Assembly (NCBI GenBank): GCA_000690595.2
Contig: JHUT02000008.1
Location: 62,001-126,000 of the forward strand
Source of the DNA: Natrinema mahii
GTDB taxonomy: Archaea > Halobacteriota > Halobacteria > Halobacteriales > Natrialbaceae
Length of the DNA stretch: 64,000 nt
Direction: 5' to 3'
The position numbers and the translations under genes were made by a program. Position 1 is the first letter of the stretch. Each line of letters starts with the position of its first letter. Positions 48,544 through 57,053 of this stretch are shown piece after piece. The notes beneath the pieces were generated by a model. It made no database searches. It was not told the DNA's origin and saw only the letters and a list, made by a program, of their open reading frames with translations.

Positions 48544-49542
48544 ATGCCATCGACCGCACTCGTGACCGGCTGTTCGTCCGGGATCGGCTACGAGACCGCC
48601 CGCGCGCTGCTGGACGAGGGGTGGCGCGTCTACGCGACCGCCCGCGATCGGGACCGGCCCGGCCTCGAGCGACTGGCCGACAGCGGGGCCGACATCGCGG
48701 CGCTCGATCTCATCGAGCGCGAGGCGCCCGGCCGCGTCGTCTCGCGGATCCGCGAGGAGGCCGGCGGCGTCGACTGCCTGGTCAACAACGCGGGCTACGG
48801 GCAGTTCGGGCCCGTCGAAGACGTGCCGACGCGCCTGCTCGAGCGCCAGTTCGCGGTCCACTGCTTCGGGCCGCATCGACTGATCCGGGCGGTGTTGCCG
48901 GGGATGCGCGAACGGGGTCGCGGTCGGATCGTGAACGTGACCAGCGCCGCGGACCGGCTCGCGCTGGCGGGCATCGGCGGCTACACGGCCTCGAAGTGGG
49001 CGCTGGCGAGCCTCAGCGACGCGCTCCGGCAGGAGTTGTCGGAGACCGAGATCGCGGTCGTCGTCGTCCAGCCGGGGATCGTCGCGACGCCGTTCTACGA
49101 CCGCGCGCTGGCGGCCGTCGAGGACGCGGCCGCGAGCGCCGAGCCGCCGCGGACCGGTCCCGACGAGGCGACCACCGACCGCGACCCCACGACCGCGGAA
49201 CGTAGGAACGTGACCGTCGTCGGCTCGGACGAAAACACCGACCTCTATCGGGTCCTCGAGCGGCTCCGGGCCGTCGAAGGCGGCGGGCCGTTCGTCAACG
49301 AACCCGAGCGGGTCGCCGAGACGGTCCGGGCGGCCGCGACCGCTCGAGCCCCCGATACGCACTACCGCGTCGGGCCGATCCCGCTGCTTGGCTCGCTGTA
49401 TGGCACTCTCGTTCCCGCGACGATCCGGGACCGACTCACTCGACTCGGGATCCGCCTCGCCGCGAGCGAACCCGTGCTGGACCTGCTCGAGCGCCGGACG
49501 CCCGGCGCCGCGCCGAATCGGTATCCGCGCGACGATCGCTGA
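48544..49542 (+). CDS. Short-chain dehydrogenase/reductase
   Basis: The 332-residue SDR starts at ATG 48544. The cofactor motif is TALVTGCSSGIGYETARALL (TGxxxGIG). It continues with NNAGYGQFGPVEDVP, the catalytic Ser region (NVTSAADRLALAGIGG), and YTASKWALASLSDALRQEL with YxxxK. The C-terminal extension of about 100 residues beyond the SDR core is longer than usual and of mixed character. The enzyme uses NAD(P) on an unknown alcohol or ketone. Confidence 0.88.
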   Translation: MPSTALVTGCSSGIGYETARALLDEGWRVYATARDRDRPGLERLADSGADIAALDLIEREAPGRVVSRIREEAGGVDCLVNNAGYGQFGPVEDVPTRLLERQFAVHCFGPHRLIRAVLPGMRERGRGRIVNVTSAADRLALAGIGGYTASKWALASLSDALRQELSETEIAVVVVQPGIVATPFYDRALAAVEDAAASAEPPRTGPDEATTDRDPTTAERRNVTVVGSDENTDLYRVLERLRAVEGGGPFVNEPERVAETVRAAATARAPDTHYRVGPIPLLGSLYGTLVPATIRDRLTRLGIRLAASEPVLDLLERRTPGAAPNRYPRDDR

Positions 49543-49699
49543 CGCGGCCGGGTCGCCGCCTCGAGTCGTCGGAGACTGAGGAAAACCTATGTGTCGCGAG
49601 CCTGACTTCGGAAGGGACACGACGCCCAGAGCCACCGGTTGCCGTCGACGGTTCGTCTCGTCGGACCGCCGAACGGGCCGGCCCGCCACCGCCCCACAC

Positions 49700-52600
49700 A
49701 TGCAGTCGCCACACGTTCGCTCCGTTCACGGGCCGTTCTCGAGCGCGTTCCTCGAGCGGCGACTCCCCGAGACCGACGAGTGGGCCGCGATCGACGACGC
49801 CGACTGCCGCGAGACGTTCGCCGAACTGCGCCGCCGCTGGGAGCGGGTCCGTGAGTCGGCGTCGATCGACGCCAGCGAGGAGCGGTTCGTCCGCCCGGCG
49901 CTTCGGACCCTCGGACTGTCGGCCGTGCCGGTCGAGTCGACCGGGCCACCGCGGAGTCGGCCGGACTACGCGATTCTGGCGGGCGACGACGGGGCCGAGC
50001 GCACGGCTCGGGAAGCCGGGCAGATTCGGGACGATTCGGACGCGGCCGCGAGCGAGGTCCCGGACGCGGCCGCCGCGATCGCCGACGTCAGGTCGTGGGA
50101 CCGAGCCCTCGACGGGCGCGGGATCGCCGGGGCCGATCGGCCCGCCGAGACCCCCAGTCACAGGCTACACGTCGCCTTACAGGAGAACGACGTTTGCTGG
50201 GGCGTCCTGACCAACGGCCGGCGGTGGCGGCTCTACGACGCCGCGACCAGCGGCCGGCTGGATTCGTACTACGAGGTCGATCTCCCCGCGATCCTCGAGG
50301 CCAACGATCACGAGGCCTTCAGGTACGTTTACTATTTCTTTCGCGGCGCTGCCCTTCGCCCGGACGCCGACGGCGACTGCGTCCTCGATCGCGCCGCCGA
50401 ACGGTCGGCCGCCCACGCGCGGACGCTCCGGGACGACCTCCGAGCGACCGTCGCCGAGGCCGTCGCCGTCGTCGCCGACGGCTTCCTCGCGTCGTCCGCT
50501 ACCGGCCTCGAGCGGGACGCCCTTGACGAGGCCGACCGCGAACTGCTCTTCGAGGCCTCCCTCACCGCCGTCTATCGGCCCCTGATCGGGGTCGTGGTCG
50601 AACGCGAACGGACGGACTCGAGCGCGAACGACCGGCCGAGCGAGCGAACCGACGGCGGCGGACTACAGTCGTGCATGCGCTCGATCGCGCTCGACTCCGA
50701 CGCGTCGGCGCGGTCCGACGCATCGACCGAATCCGGCGACGTCGACGGAACCGGCGCCTGGGCGCGCCTCGAGGATCGGCTCGAACGGTCTGTTGGCGTC
50801 TCTAGCAGTCGGTCCGTAGACGACCGCTCGAGCCCCGCATCGTGCTTTCTCGCCGCACACGGTGTCCGCGACGATACCCTGTCGCACGCGCTCAGCCTGC
50901 TCGCCCGACGGGACGGGAACGGACGAGTCGCGTTCGTCCCCGCGTCGCTCGACGTCCGCGACCTCGGGCGCGTCTACGAACGGCTGCTCGAGGCGCGCCT
51001 CGAGATCGCCGACGAACCGCTCGCGCTGGCCGACGGCGAGTACGTCCCGGCCGATGGAGCCGCCGTCGCCGTCGACCGGGGGGAGCCGTATCTCACCGCC
51101 GACGGAAGCCACCGGAAGACCTCGGGCTCGTACTACACGCCGCCGTCCATCGTCGAGTACGTCGTCGACCGGACCGTCGGGCCGCTCCTGTCGGAGATCC
51201 GCGCCGACCTCGCGGATCACGACCCCGAGGCGGACGCGCCGTTCGCGGATCGGGTCGCCGACCGCGTGTTCGATCTCGCCGTCCTCGACCCCGCGATGGG
51301 CAGCGGCCGCTTCCTGACCGCGGTCGTCGACGCGCTCACCCGGGACCTGGTCGCCGCACAGGAGCGACAGGCCCGCCGGCGGGGACTCGAGTCGCTCGCC
51401 CCCGAACGCGACGTCGACTGGGCCCGCCGACGGGTCGCCCAGCACTGCGTTTACGGCGTCGACCGCCGTCCGCTCGCGGTGGAACTGGCGACCGCGTCGC
51501 TCCAGCTCCGGACGCTGACCGCCGACCGGCCCCCCGTGACCCTCGAGGGTCATCTCCGGGCCGGCAACGCGCTGGTCGGCAGCGACCGCGATCCGCTCGG
51601 AACGGCGGCCCCGGGACGGGGCGAGCCGATCGACTGGACCGACGCGGCCGTCGACCTCTCCGCGCCCGTTCGGGATCGCATCGCCCTCGAGGCCGACCCG
51701 CCCGCCGCCCCCGCGGAACTGGCGGCCGGGATCCGTTCGTTCGAGCGTGATCCGCACCGCCAGCGACTCGAGGCGGTCGCGAACGTCCGGACCGCCCGCG
51801 CGTTCGGCCTCGAGTGCGTCCCCGACGACGCGGTCGACCGACTGACGGCTGCACTCGACGACGACGGAGACGAACGATGGGATCGCCTCGCGCGGACCGA
51901 GTGGTTCACCGCCGCACAGCGGGCGGCCGCGGCCGACGGGTTCCTCCACTGGGGGCTGGCGTTTCCGGAGCAGTTCTCCGAGCCATCCGGCCGCCCGCTC
52001 GAAGACCCCGGCTTCGACGCGGTCGTCGGCAACCCGCCCTGGGTGGCGACCGCGGGCCGGGCCGACATCAGCGCGTCGCTCGAATCCGCGCTCCGCTCGT
52101 ACCTCGCGGACGCGTTCGTCACGACCGAGAACCAGTTCGACCTCTACGTCGCCTGCTACGAACGGGCGGTCCGCCTGTCGAAAGACGGGCGCGTCGGGTT
52201 CGTCGTCCCCGACTCGATCCTCACCCGCGAGGGCAACGCGCCGATCCGGGAGTTCCTCCTGACGAACGCTCCGCCGTCGACGATCGTCCGCCTCGGCGCG
52301 GCGTTCGACGGCGTCGAAACGGGCGCGGCGATCGTCATCAGCGACGGCGATAGCTCCGGCGACGCTACGGTCCGCTGTGCCGACGCGACCGACGGGAGCG
52401 ATCTCGACGCGCTGTCCTACGAGTCGATCCCCGTCTCGGTCTTCGACTCACAGGACGCCGCCCGGTTTTGCATCTATCTGGACGCCGAGACGCGACGCGT
52501 CCTCTCGTCGCTCGAGGAACGGCCGGCGCTGGGGTCGTTCATCGAGATTTCCCGCGGCGAGGAGATCGGCAAGCGGGCCGAACTGCTGACCGACGCCCCG

Positions 52601-53632
52601 GGGGCGGACCGCCGACCGATCGCGCCCGGCGCCGCGATCCGGCGGTACGGACTCGACACGGACGAACTCAGGTACATCGACCCGGCCGACGTGGCGAAAG
52701 CGGAACGGCAGTACGAGAGTCCCAAGCTCCTCCTCCGGCAGACCGGCGATGCCCTCGTCGCCGCCTACGACGCCGACGACCTCGCCACGATCAAGTCGGT
52801 GTACAACGTCCGGCTCGAGTCGGGATCCCAGGCCGAACTGAACCACCTGCTCGGGGTCCTGCACTCGTCGGCACTCGCTTTCTATCACCACTACAAACAC
52901 GCCGCCTATCGCGCCGTCTTCCCCCAACTCAACCAGTCCACCGTCGAATCGCTGCCCGTCCCGATGGCCGACGCGCCCGATTCGACACTCGTCGCGGCCG
53001 TCGACGAACGGCGCTCGCTGACTGCCGAGCGAGCCGCCCTCTCGCTGGCACTTCCCGACTACCTCGGTGAATACCGGACCGGCCCGTCGGTCGGCGACCT
53101 CCCCATCGTCCGCCGAATCGACGGCGTGGCGGCGACGGACCTCGCGGCGACGACGACCGAGCGCCCGACCCTGAAACTCGGCTCCGTCGCCGTCGACGAC
53201 GGCACGACACTCCGACTCTCCGCGACCGTCCGGTACAAGCCCGACGACGACGCCATCGACACCGACCGCTGGGGGTACACCGAAACCGACCCCATCCCCG
53301 CCCTCGAGGTCACCGATCCCGACGACGACCGGGCAGCGCTGCTCGCGGCGTTCGTCCCCTATGCGGTCTCGGCGGGCGACGACGGCGCCGGTTGCAGACG
53401 CGACGCGACGAAAACCATCTCCCCGCTCGACCGACTCGAGTCGCTGTCCCTGCCCCGACTCGCGGACGTCGCCGACGGGCTCGCGGCCTATCGCGAAGCC
53501 CGATCGCGCGCGGCCGCGTTAGACGCGCGACTCGAGACCCTCGACCGGCGGATCGACGAGCGAGTCGAGACGTTGTACGGCCTCTCGGAGGCGGAGCGTG
53601 AGATCGTCCGACGCGAGTTCGGCAGCGAGTGA
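49700..53632 (+). CDS. Large Eco57I-like DNA adenine methyltransferase / type IIG-like protein
   Basis: The 1310-residue protein is read from ATG 49700 (MQSPHVRSVHGPFSSAFLER). An N-terminal restriction-like domain has D89 (SRPDYAILAG) and an AIADVRSWDRALDG block. There the usual E-x-K is D129-V-R131, so the nuclease may be inactive. The SAM motif is VLDPAMGSGRFLTAVVDAL (D530) and the adenine-methylation motif is VVGNPPWVATAGRA (N778). SGSYYTPPSIVEYVVD precedes motif I. The C-terminal third is a target-recognition-like region (RQTGDALVAAYDADDLATIK, then YHHYKHAAYRAVFPQLNQ). No separate nuclease or specificity gene is adjacent. It may be a solitary or eroded restriction-modification enzyme. Confidence 0.88.
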   Translation: MQSPHVRSVHGPFSSAFLERRLPETDEWAAIDDADCRETFAELRRRWERVRESASIDASEERFVRPALRTLGLSAVPVESTGPPRSRPDYAILAGDDGAERTAREAGQIRDDSDAAASEVPDAAAAIADVRSWDRALDGRGIAGADRPAETPSHRLHVALQENDVCWGVLTNGRRWRLYDAATSGRLDSYYEVDLPAILEANDHEAFRYVYYFFRGAALRPDADGDCVLDRAAERSAAHARTLRDDLRATVAEAVAVVADGFLASSATGLERDALDEADRELLFEASLTAVYRPLIGVVVERERTDSSANDRPSERTDGGGLQSCMRSIALDSDASARSDASTESGDVDGTGAWARLEDRLERSVGVSSSRSVDDRSSPASCFLAAHGVRDDTLSHALSLLARRDGNGRVAFVPASLDVRDLGRVYERLLEARLEIADEPLALADGEYVPADGAAVAVDRGEPYLTADGSHRKTSGSYYTPPSIVEYVVDRTVGPLLSEIRADLADHDPEADAPFADRVADRVFDLAVLDPAMGSGRFLTAVVDALTRDLVAAQERQARRRGLESLAPERDVDWARRRVAQHCVYGVDRRPLAVELATASLQLRTLTADRPPVTLEGHLRAGNALVGSDRDPLGTAAPGRGEPIDWTDAAVDLSAPVRDRIALEADPPAAPAELAAGIRSFERDPHRQRLEAVANVRTARAFGLECVPDDAVDRLTAALDDDGDERWDRLARTEWFTAAQRAAAADGFLHWGLAFPEQFSEPSGRPLEDPGFDAVVGNPPWVATAGRADISASLESALRSYLADAFVTTENQFDLYVACYERAVRLSKDGRVGFVVPDSILTREGNAPIREFLLTNAPPSTIVRLGAAFDGVETGAAIVISDGDSSGDATVRCADATDGSDLDALSYESIPVSVFDSQDAARFCIYLDAETRRVLSSLEERPALGSFIEISRGEEIGKRAELLTDAPGADRRPIAPGAAIRRYGLDTDELRYIDPADVAKAERQYESPKLLLRQTGDALVAAYDADDLATIKSVYNVRLESGSQAELNHLLGVLHSSALAFYHHYKHAAYRAVFPQLNQSTVESLPVPMADAPDSTLVAAVDERRSLTAERAALSLALPDYLGEYRTGPSVGDLPIVRRIDGVAATDLAATTTERPTLKLGSVAVDDGTTLRLSATVRYKPDDDAIDTDRWGYTETDPIPALEVTDPDDDRAALLAAFVPYAVSAGDDGAGCRRDATKTISPLDRLESLSLPRLADVADGLAAYREARSRAAALDARLETLDRRIDERVETLYGLSEAEREIVRREFGSE

Positions 53633-53855
53633 GCCACGTTCGGGGTACCCGATCGCGACGACTCGAGGCAATTGAATCGGTGAGCGACCGAGTCTCGTTC
53701 CGGGCGTCTCTCGACGGCACGAGTCAGGCGCGTTCGGAGAAGCGTCGCTCGAGCGTCGTTCCCTGATCACGGCGGAAAATTTCGAGTGGACTCGCCGGGC
53801 GGGCAACTGTAATCCTCGGCCATGGTCAATCGCAGTACGGCGGAGGTGTCGGAGC

Positions 53856-53978
53856 GTGACCCGATACTGTCCCCACTGCGGAGGTCAGATGACCACCGAG
53901 ACCACGGCCGGCGGCCTCCCCCGTCGCGTTTGTGAGAACGGACCACACGATCTACAGGAGGTGTCTCGAGGCCGATGA
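53856..53978 (+). CDS. Tiny zinc-ribbon protein, coupled to the SWIM-finger gene
   Basis: The 40-residue frame from GTG 53856 reads VTRYCPHCGGQMTTETTAGG, then LPRRVCENGPHDLQEVSRGR. Three Cys and flanking His (CPHC, C, H) suit a small zinc ribbon. The stop overlaps the next ATG by 4 nt (ATGA at 53975-53978). The 223 bp between the methyltransferase stop and this frame hold no gene that I can support. It was found by reading the sequence directly because of its size. Confidence 0.55.
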   Translation: MTRYCPHCGGQMTTETTAGGLPRRVCENGPHDLQEVSRGR

Positions 53979-54406
53979 GTTCCTTCCCGCAACCCACTGA
54001 CGGGGAGTCTATCGACTTCCTCGAAGAACGCGACGCCGAGACCGAGTCGTGGACTCGAGCGAATCCACGCGAAGCACTGATCGAGTCGTTCGGTCGGTTC
54101 GGCTACAAGGTCACGCTCAAAGACGGCGAGAGCGTCCACTACTGCGCGCTCGGCCTCGAGGACGGCGAGTACATCGGCCGGTGCGACTGCAAAGGCTGGG
54201 AGTACCACGACGGTCCGTGCGCTCATCTCTGTACGCTTCGCAAGGCCGACTTCCTCGAGTTGATCGACGTGGCGTCGACCGACGGCAGCCCCGACGACGA
54301 ACACGAGATGCGCCACGCGACCGGCGAGACGCTCGAGGGCGAGCCACACGACACCGCGATCGAACGGTCACGCGACTACGAGCGGGAGGTGGAGGGTCGC
54401 GCATGA
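53975..54406 (+). CDS. SWIM zinc-finger protein
   Basis: The 143-residue protein contains the SWIM signature CxCx(n)CxH as RCDCKGWEYHDGPCAHLCTL. Before it is a domain ALIESFGRFGYKVTLKDGES, then VHYCALGLEDGEYIG. The C-terminus is acidic. SWIM fingers bind DNA or protein. Such small SWIM proteins are frequent on haloarchaeal plasmids and proviruses. It overlaps its neighbours by 4 nt on both sides, so it lies in a coupled chain of small genes. Confidence 0.8.
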   Translation: MSSFPQPTDGESIDFLEERDAETESWTRANPREALIESFGRFGYKVTLKDGESVHYCALGLEDGEYIGRCDCKGWEYHDGPCAHLCTLRKADFLELIDVASTDGSPDDEHEMRHATGETLEGEPHDTAIERSRDYEREVEGRA

Positions 54407-54528
54407 CGCGCACGCACACCCGCGCGATAGCCGTCTCCGTGAGCATCCCCACCCCCCTTGCATACGAACTGCACATCCCAACGCCGTCCCCGTATTCACG
54501 GGATATGCAAATCGGGGTGACTCGCTGA
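54403..54528 (+). CDS. Possible 41-residue ORF between SWIM and ribbon-helix-helix genes
   Basis: ATG 54403 overlaps the SWIM stop (ATGA) and its TGA overlaps the next ATG at 54528 (TGATG). It reads MTRTHTRAIAVSVSIPTPLA and then a Tyr/Pro-rich tail. The sequence also contains nested inverted repeats, so the stretch may serve as a control region rather than encode a protein. Confidence 0.3.
   Translation: MTRTHTRAIAVSVSIPTPLAYELHIPTPSPYSRDMQIGVTR
54450..54519. promoter_or_regulatory. Nested inverted repeats before the ribbon-helix-helix gene
   Basis: The outer arms CACCCCCCTTGCATA (54450-54464) and TATGCAAATCGGGGTG (54504-54519) pair with one bulge. Inside, CCCGT (54489-54493) and ACGGG (54498-54502) form a tight hairpin. 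The structure ends 9 bp before the ATG of a DNA-binding protein. It could be its own operator or part of a replication or integration control site. Confidence 0.4.
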
Positions 54529-54989
54529 TGGGGCGGATGGATCACAACCCCTCGAGTCGCGTTTCGTTCGGTTGTCCCGACGAGCTACTCGAGACACTCG
54601 ACGAGATCGCCGACCGCGAAGATATGAACCGAAGCGAGAAGCTTCGCGAGCTGGTCCAGAAGGAAGTCGAGGCGAAAGGGGATCTAAACGAACCCCAGCC
54701 GGATCTTCCCGACGATGAACGACTTGCCGAAGCGTACCGCATCCTTCACGAGCGGGCTTCGGCTCCCCATAAGACCGAACGTCGCGTCAGCCTCGAGGCT
54801 GCGAAAAACAAACTCTACGACAATAGCACACCGAAGAGCGCTGTCCTCGACGAGATCATCAAGCCGCTCGAAAGTACCGGATACGCTTCAGTATCGCCAG
54901 GCAACCAGACCGTATGGGTCTACGTCCGACCGATGCTCTATACCGACGGTGAAGATATCGTCGAACCGGACGAGAAAGGAATCGCGTAG
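54528..54989 (+). CDS. Ribbon-helix-helix DNA-binding protein with C-terminal winged-helix-like part
   Basis: The 153-residue protein begins RVSFGCPDELLETLDEIADR, then EDMNRSEKLRELVQKEVEA, a CopG/MetJ-type ribbon-helix-helix domain (residues about 10-45). The second half, RVSLEAAKNKLYDNSTPKSA, then VLDEIIKPLESTGYASVSPG, looks like a winged-helix. An ATG at 54537 (MDHN) is an alternative start. It is a likely regulator of the convergent virus-like operon. The 64 bp after its stop carry only convergent 3' ends. Confidence 0.78.
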   Translation: MGRMDHNPSSRVSFGCPDELLETLDEIADREDMNRSEKLRELVQKEVEAKGDLNEPQPDLPDDERLAEAYRILHERASAPHKTERRVSLEAAKNKLYDNSTPKSAVLDEIIKPLESTGYASVSPGNQTVWVYVRPMLYTDGEDIVEPDEKGIA

Positions 54990-55053
54990 CGGTCCTCGCT
55001 GATTTTATTTCGATTGGTCGTCTGGTCGTCATCCGATATACGTCTGCAGTGAT

Positions 55054-55329
55054 TTACTCGTCGAGTATCTGGTTCGCCCGTACGATGACATACATCAGGA
55101 CGAGCCCGGTGCCGACTGCGAGGATGAACTGGCTTGCGAGCATGTACAAAAAGCCAAGCCCGGAAGTCAATCCCAGCAGACCACCAAGGATGACTCGAAA
55201 AAGGATCGGGACGAGAGCGACCAAGACAACGGCCCCGATGAGCCTCGTAAGGGGTATTGCCTCTTGGATAAGCTGAACGGTATCGAGTTCTCCGGTATCG
55301 GGATCGAAGAACGGTCTGGAGGGCGACAT
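55054..55329 (-). CDS. Small membrane protein, last gene of virus-like operon
   Basis: The 91-residue protein has a polar N-terminus (MSPSRPFFDPDTGELDTVQL). Two or three hydrophobic helices follow: GAVVLVALVPILFRVILGGL, LGFLYMLASQFILAVGTGLV. It is the promoter-distal gene, 45 bp after the preceding stop. It is probably a virion membrane protein or a lysis/egress protein. Homology unknown. Confidence 0.68.
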   Translation of the reverse strand: MSPSRPFFDPDTGELDTVQLIQEAIPLTRLIGAVVLVALVPILFRVILGGLLGLTSGLGFLYMLASQFILAVGTGLVLMYVIVRANQILDE

Positions 55330-55374
55330 CTACTAGAGAAGACTATCTCGCAATAATATATTTTGCGACCAGTG

Positions 55375-56055
55375 TTACCTGAGCGAGCCGCCCATTTCAG
55401 TCCCTGGTCCGGCGTATAGCCCAGTCAACTTGCGCGGTTCGAAGACGAGGACGACATCGTTCTCGGACGGACCGATCTCCACGTCGACCGGCGTGTACCA
55501 GGTATAGTCGACGCCCTCCCGTCCGGAGTTGGCGACGAGGACGAAGTCGTCGTAGTTCGAGCGGAGCGTGTAGACGGTAAACGTCCCGTCATCAGAGACC
55601 GGACCGACCGTCGGGAGATCGCCCATCGCCATGATATACTTCGCGTCACCGAGGGGGTTCCCGTCCGTATCGATCGCGATGCCCCGCAGTGAGCGGAAAT
55701 ACGAGCCGGGAATGAGTGTGGTCTGCTCGAGGGAGACACCAAACGATGAACGTGTCTGTGGGGCCCGTCGGGCTACCCCTGCACCCAGTGGGTCGAATGG
55801 AACTGACTGCCGGAGTGGCGTGTTTTCCGCTCCGAGCCGTGTGGTCGTGATGAACCCTGTCGTTGGGTCTGCAGACAGCGGGACGGGCGATCGAGTCCGC
55901 CGTGTCGACGGGGCCCGTCCATCGCCGGCTCGAGAATCGAACGCCACCGTCTGCCTGACCGGATCGTTCGACGGACTGAGACGGGAAATCGTCGTGAGCG
56001 GTGTCGTCGCTATTCCGCCGTTGTCCATCGCAGCAGCGGTGGTGAGTGTGGCCAT
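55375..56055 (-). CDS. Putative virion spike/attachment protein with repeats
   Basis: The 226-residue protein has two copies of a roughly 46-residue repeat. One starts NDPVRQTVAFDSRAGDGRAP and the other NTPLRQSVPFDPLGAGVARR; each ends in a TTxxxxxR segment. The C-terminal 110 residues form a carboxypeptidase regulatory-like Ig domain: LRGIAIDTDGNPLGDAKYIM, then SDDGTFTVYTLRSNYDDFVL. Such domains occur on spike proteins of haloarchaeal icosahedral viruses. It lies 2 bp downstream of the larger putative receptor-binding protein. Confidence 0.65.
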   Translation of the reverse strand: MATLTTAAAMDNGGIATTPLTTISRLSPSNDPVRQTVAFDSRAGDGRAPSTRRTRSPVPLSADPTTGFITTTRLGAENTPLRQSVPFDPLGAGVARRAPQTRSSFGVSLEQTTLIPGSYFRSLRGIAIDTDGNPLGDAKYIMAMGDLPTVGPVSDDGTFTVYTLRSNYDDFVLVANSGREGVDYTWYTPVDVEIGPSENDVVLVFEPRKLTGLYAGPGTEMGGSLR

Positions 56056-56057
56056 GA

Positions 56058-57053
56058 TTATTCGTTCCGTAGACCGGCGCTGACGACGTTATTTCGGCTC
56101 GCTCCCGACTGCTTGAAGACCTTGTAGGAGGTCCCGTCGTGGGTGAAATCGTCGCCGTGTGCGCCGCCCTCCTGGGCATCGTTCGGGACGGCCTCGTTGA
56201 GGTAGGCGACGGGCACGCTTTGATTCGTGTTCTTGTAGACCGCCGGATAGCGGAAGAAGAACGTGTCGTCCTCGCTCGAGGGGTTGATGATTCCCCAGTC
56301 GGCTGCCTCGAGAGGCGCGGAACCGTGGCCGACTGCGTCCACATCGAAGGTTCGGGATTGCGACCAGTAGGAATTGAATCCGTAGGCCACGCTGTGGCAC
56401 CGGAACGAGGTTCGAGTTGCCGCGAGGAACGGGACAGATGGGTCGTCGAAGAATCGACTACCGAGGTAGTCGAAGACCGTCATACAGGCGATCCCGTTGT
56501 TGCCGTCGTTGTCGTTCCAGAGACCGATGTTGAACCCGTCGGCGTTCACGGACATGATGTAGCTGACGCTCGTTCCCCGGAGTACGTCTCGATTCAGGGA
56601 ATTCGAGCTGCCCCAGATACCGTACGTGGACCCGTTGTACCGGTCGTACGACTGGGTGACTACGTCGGTGTAGCTATCGCGAAGTTGGAAGCCGACGTTG
56701 TTCGTGAGGTCGTTCGCATCGGCGTTGCCGATGTTCGTGTCGCCGGCTGGGTAGTGTTCGGACGTATTCCAGTCCGACGAGTAGACGAGCCGAACGCCCG
56801 ACACATCGTCGTTGTCGTGATTGTCGAATCGGGAATGGTGGAGGTACAACAGCAGATAGGTCCCAGTGTTGGTGTCTTCGAGGACACGGCCGTTGTTGTG
56901 CCACTCCGTTCCGTCTTCGTCGTCTGTCTTCCCAGTACCGTCGTTCTGGACGTAGCTGTCAGCGTCACTCCAGTTGTCGAATCCAGTGAGTGCGCCGACG
57001 AGATCGTCGATGAACGTCGCGTAGTCTGCGGTCTTTTCTCCGATAGTAGTCAT
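56058..57053 (-). CDS. Putative receptor-binding spike protein
   Basis: The 331-residue protein is rich in Asn, Asp, Tyr and Ser and predicted all-beta: GTYLLLYLHHSRFDNHDNDD, GVRLVYSSDWNTSEHYPAGD, NGSTYGIWGSSNSLN. The C-terminus (FRYPAVYKNTNQSVPVAYLN, then HGDDFTHDGTSYKVFKQSG) is typical of surface-exposed adhesion domains. Its stop lies 2 bp before the repeat/Ig gene. The start overlaps the stop of the 158-residue gene by 4 nt (ATGA). The role is inferred from position and composition. Confidence 0.62.
   Translation of the reverse strand: MTTIGEKTADYATFIDDLVGALTGFDNWSDADSYVQNDGTGKTDDEDGTEWHNNGRVLEDTNTGTYLLLYLHHSRFDNHDNDDVSGVRLVYSSDWNTSEHYPAGDTNIGNADANDLTNNVGFQLRDSYTDVVTQSYDRYNGSTYGIWGSSNSLNRDVLRGTSVSYIMSVNADGFNIGLWNDNDGNNGIACMTVFDYLGSRFFDDPSVPFLAATRTSFRCHSVAYGFNSYWSQSRTFDVDAVGHGSAPLEAADWGIINPSSEDDTFFFRYPAVYKNTNQSVPVAYLNEAVPNDAQEGGAHGDDFTHDGTSYKVFKQSGASRNNVVSAGLRNE

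Noticed and set aside
49589-49699. Upstream in-frame start for the large methyltransferase
   Set aside because: The extra 37 residues are Arg-rich and non-acidic, and they overlap the likely promoter. ATG 49700 gives a normal N-terminus.
53633-54000. Search for a provirus attachment site at the end of the methyltransferase gene
   Set aside because: No tRNA gene and no second copy of a border repeat within the window. The left end stays undefined.
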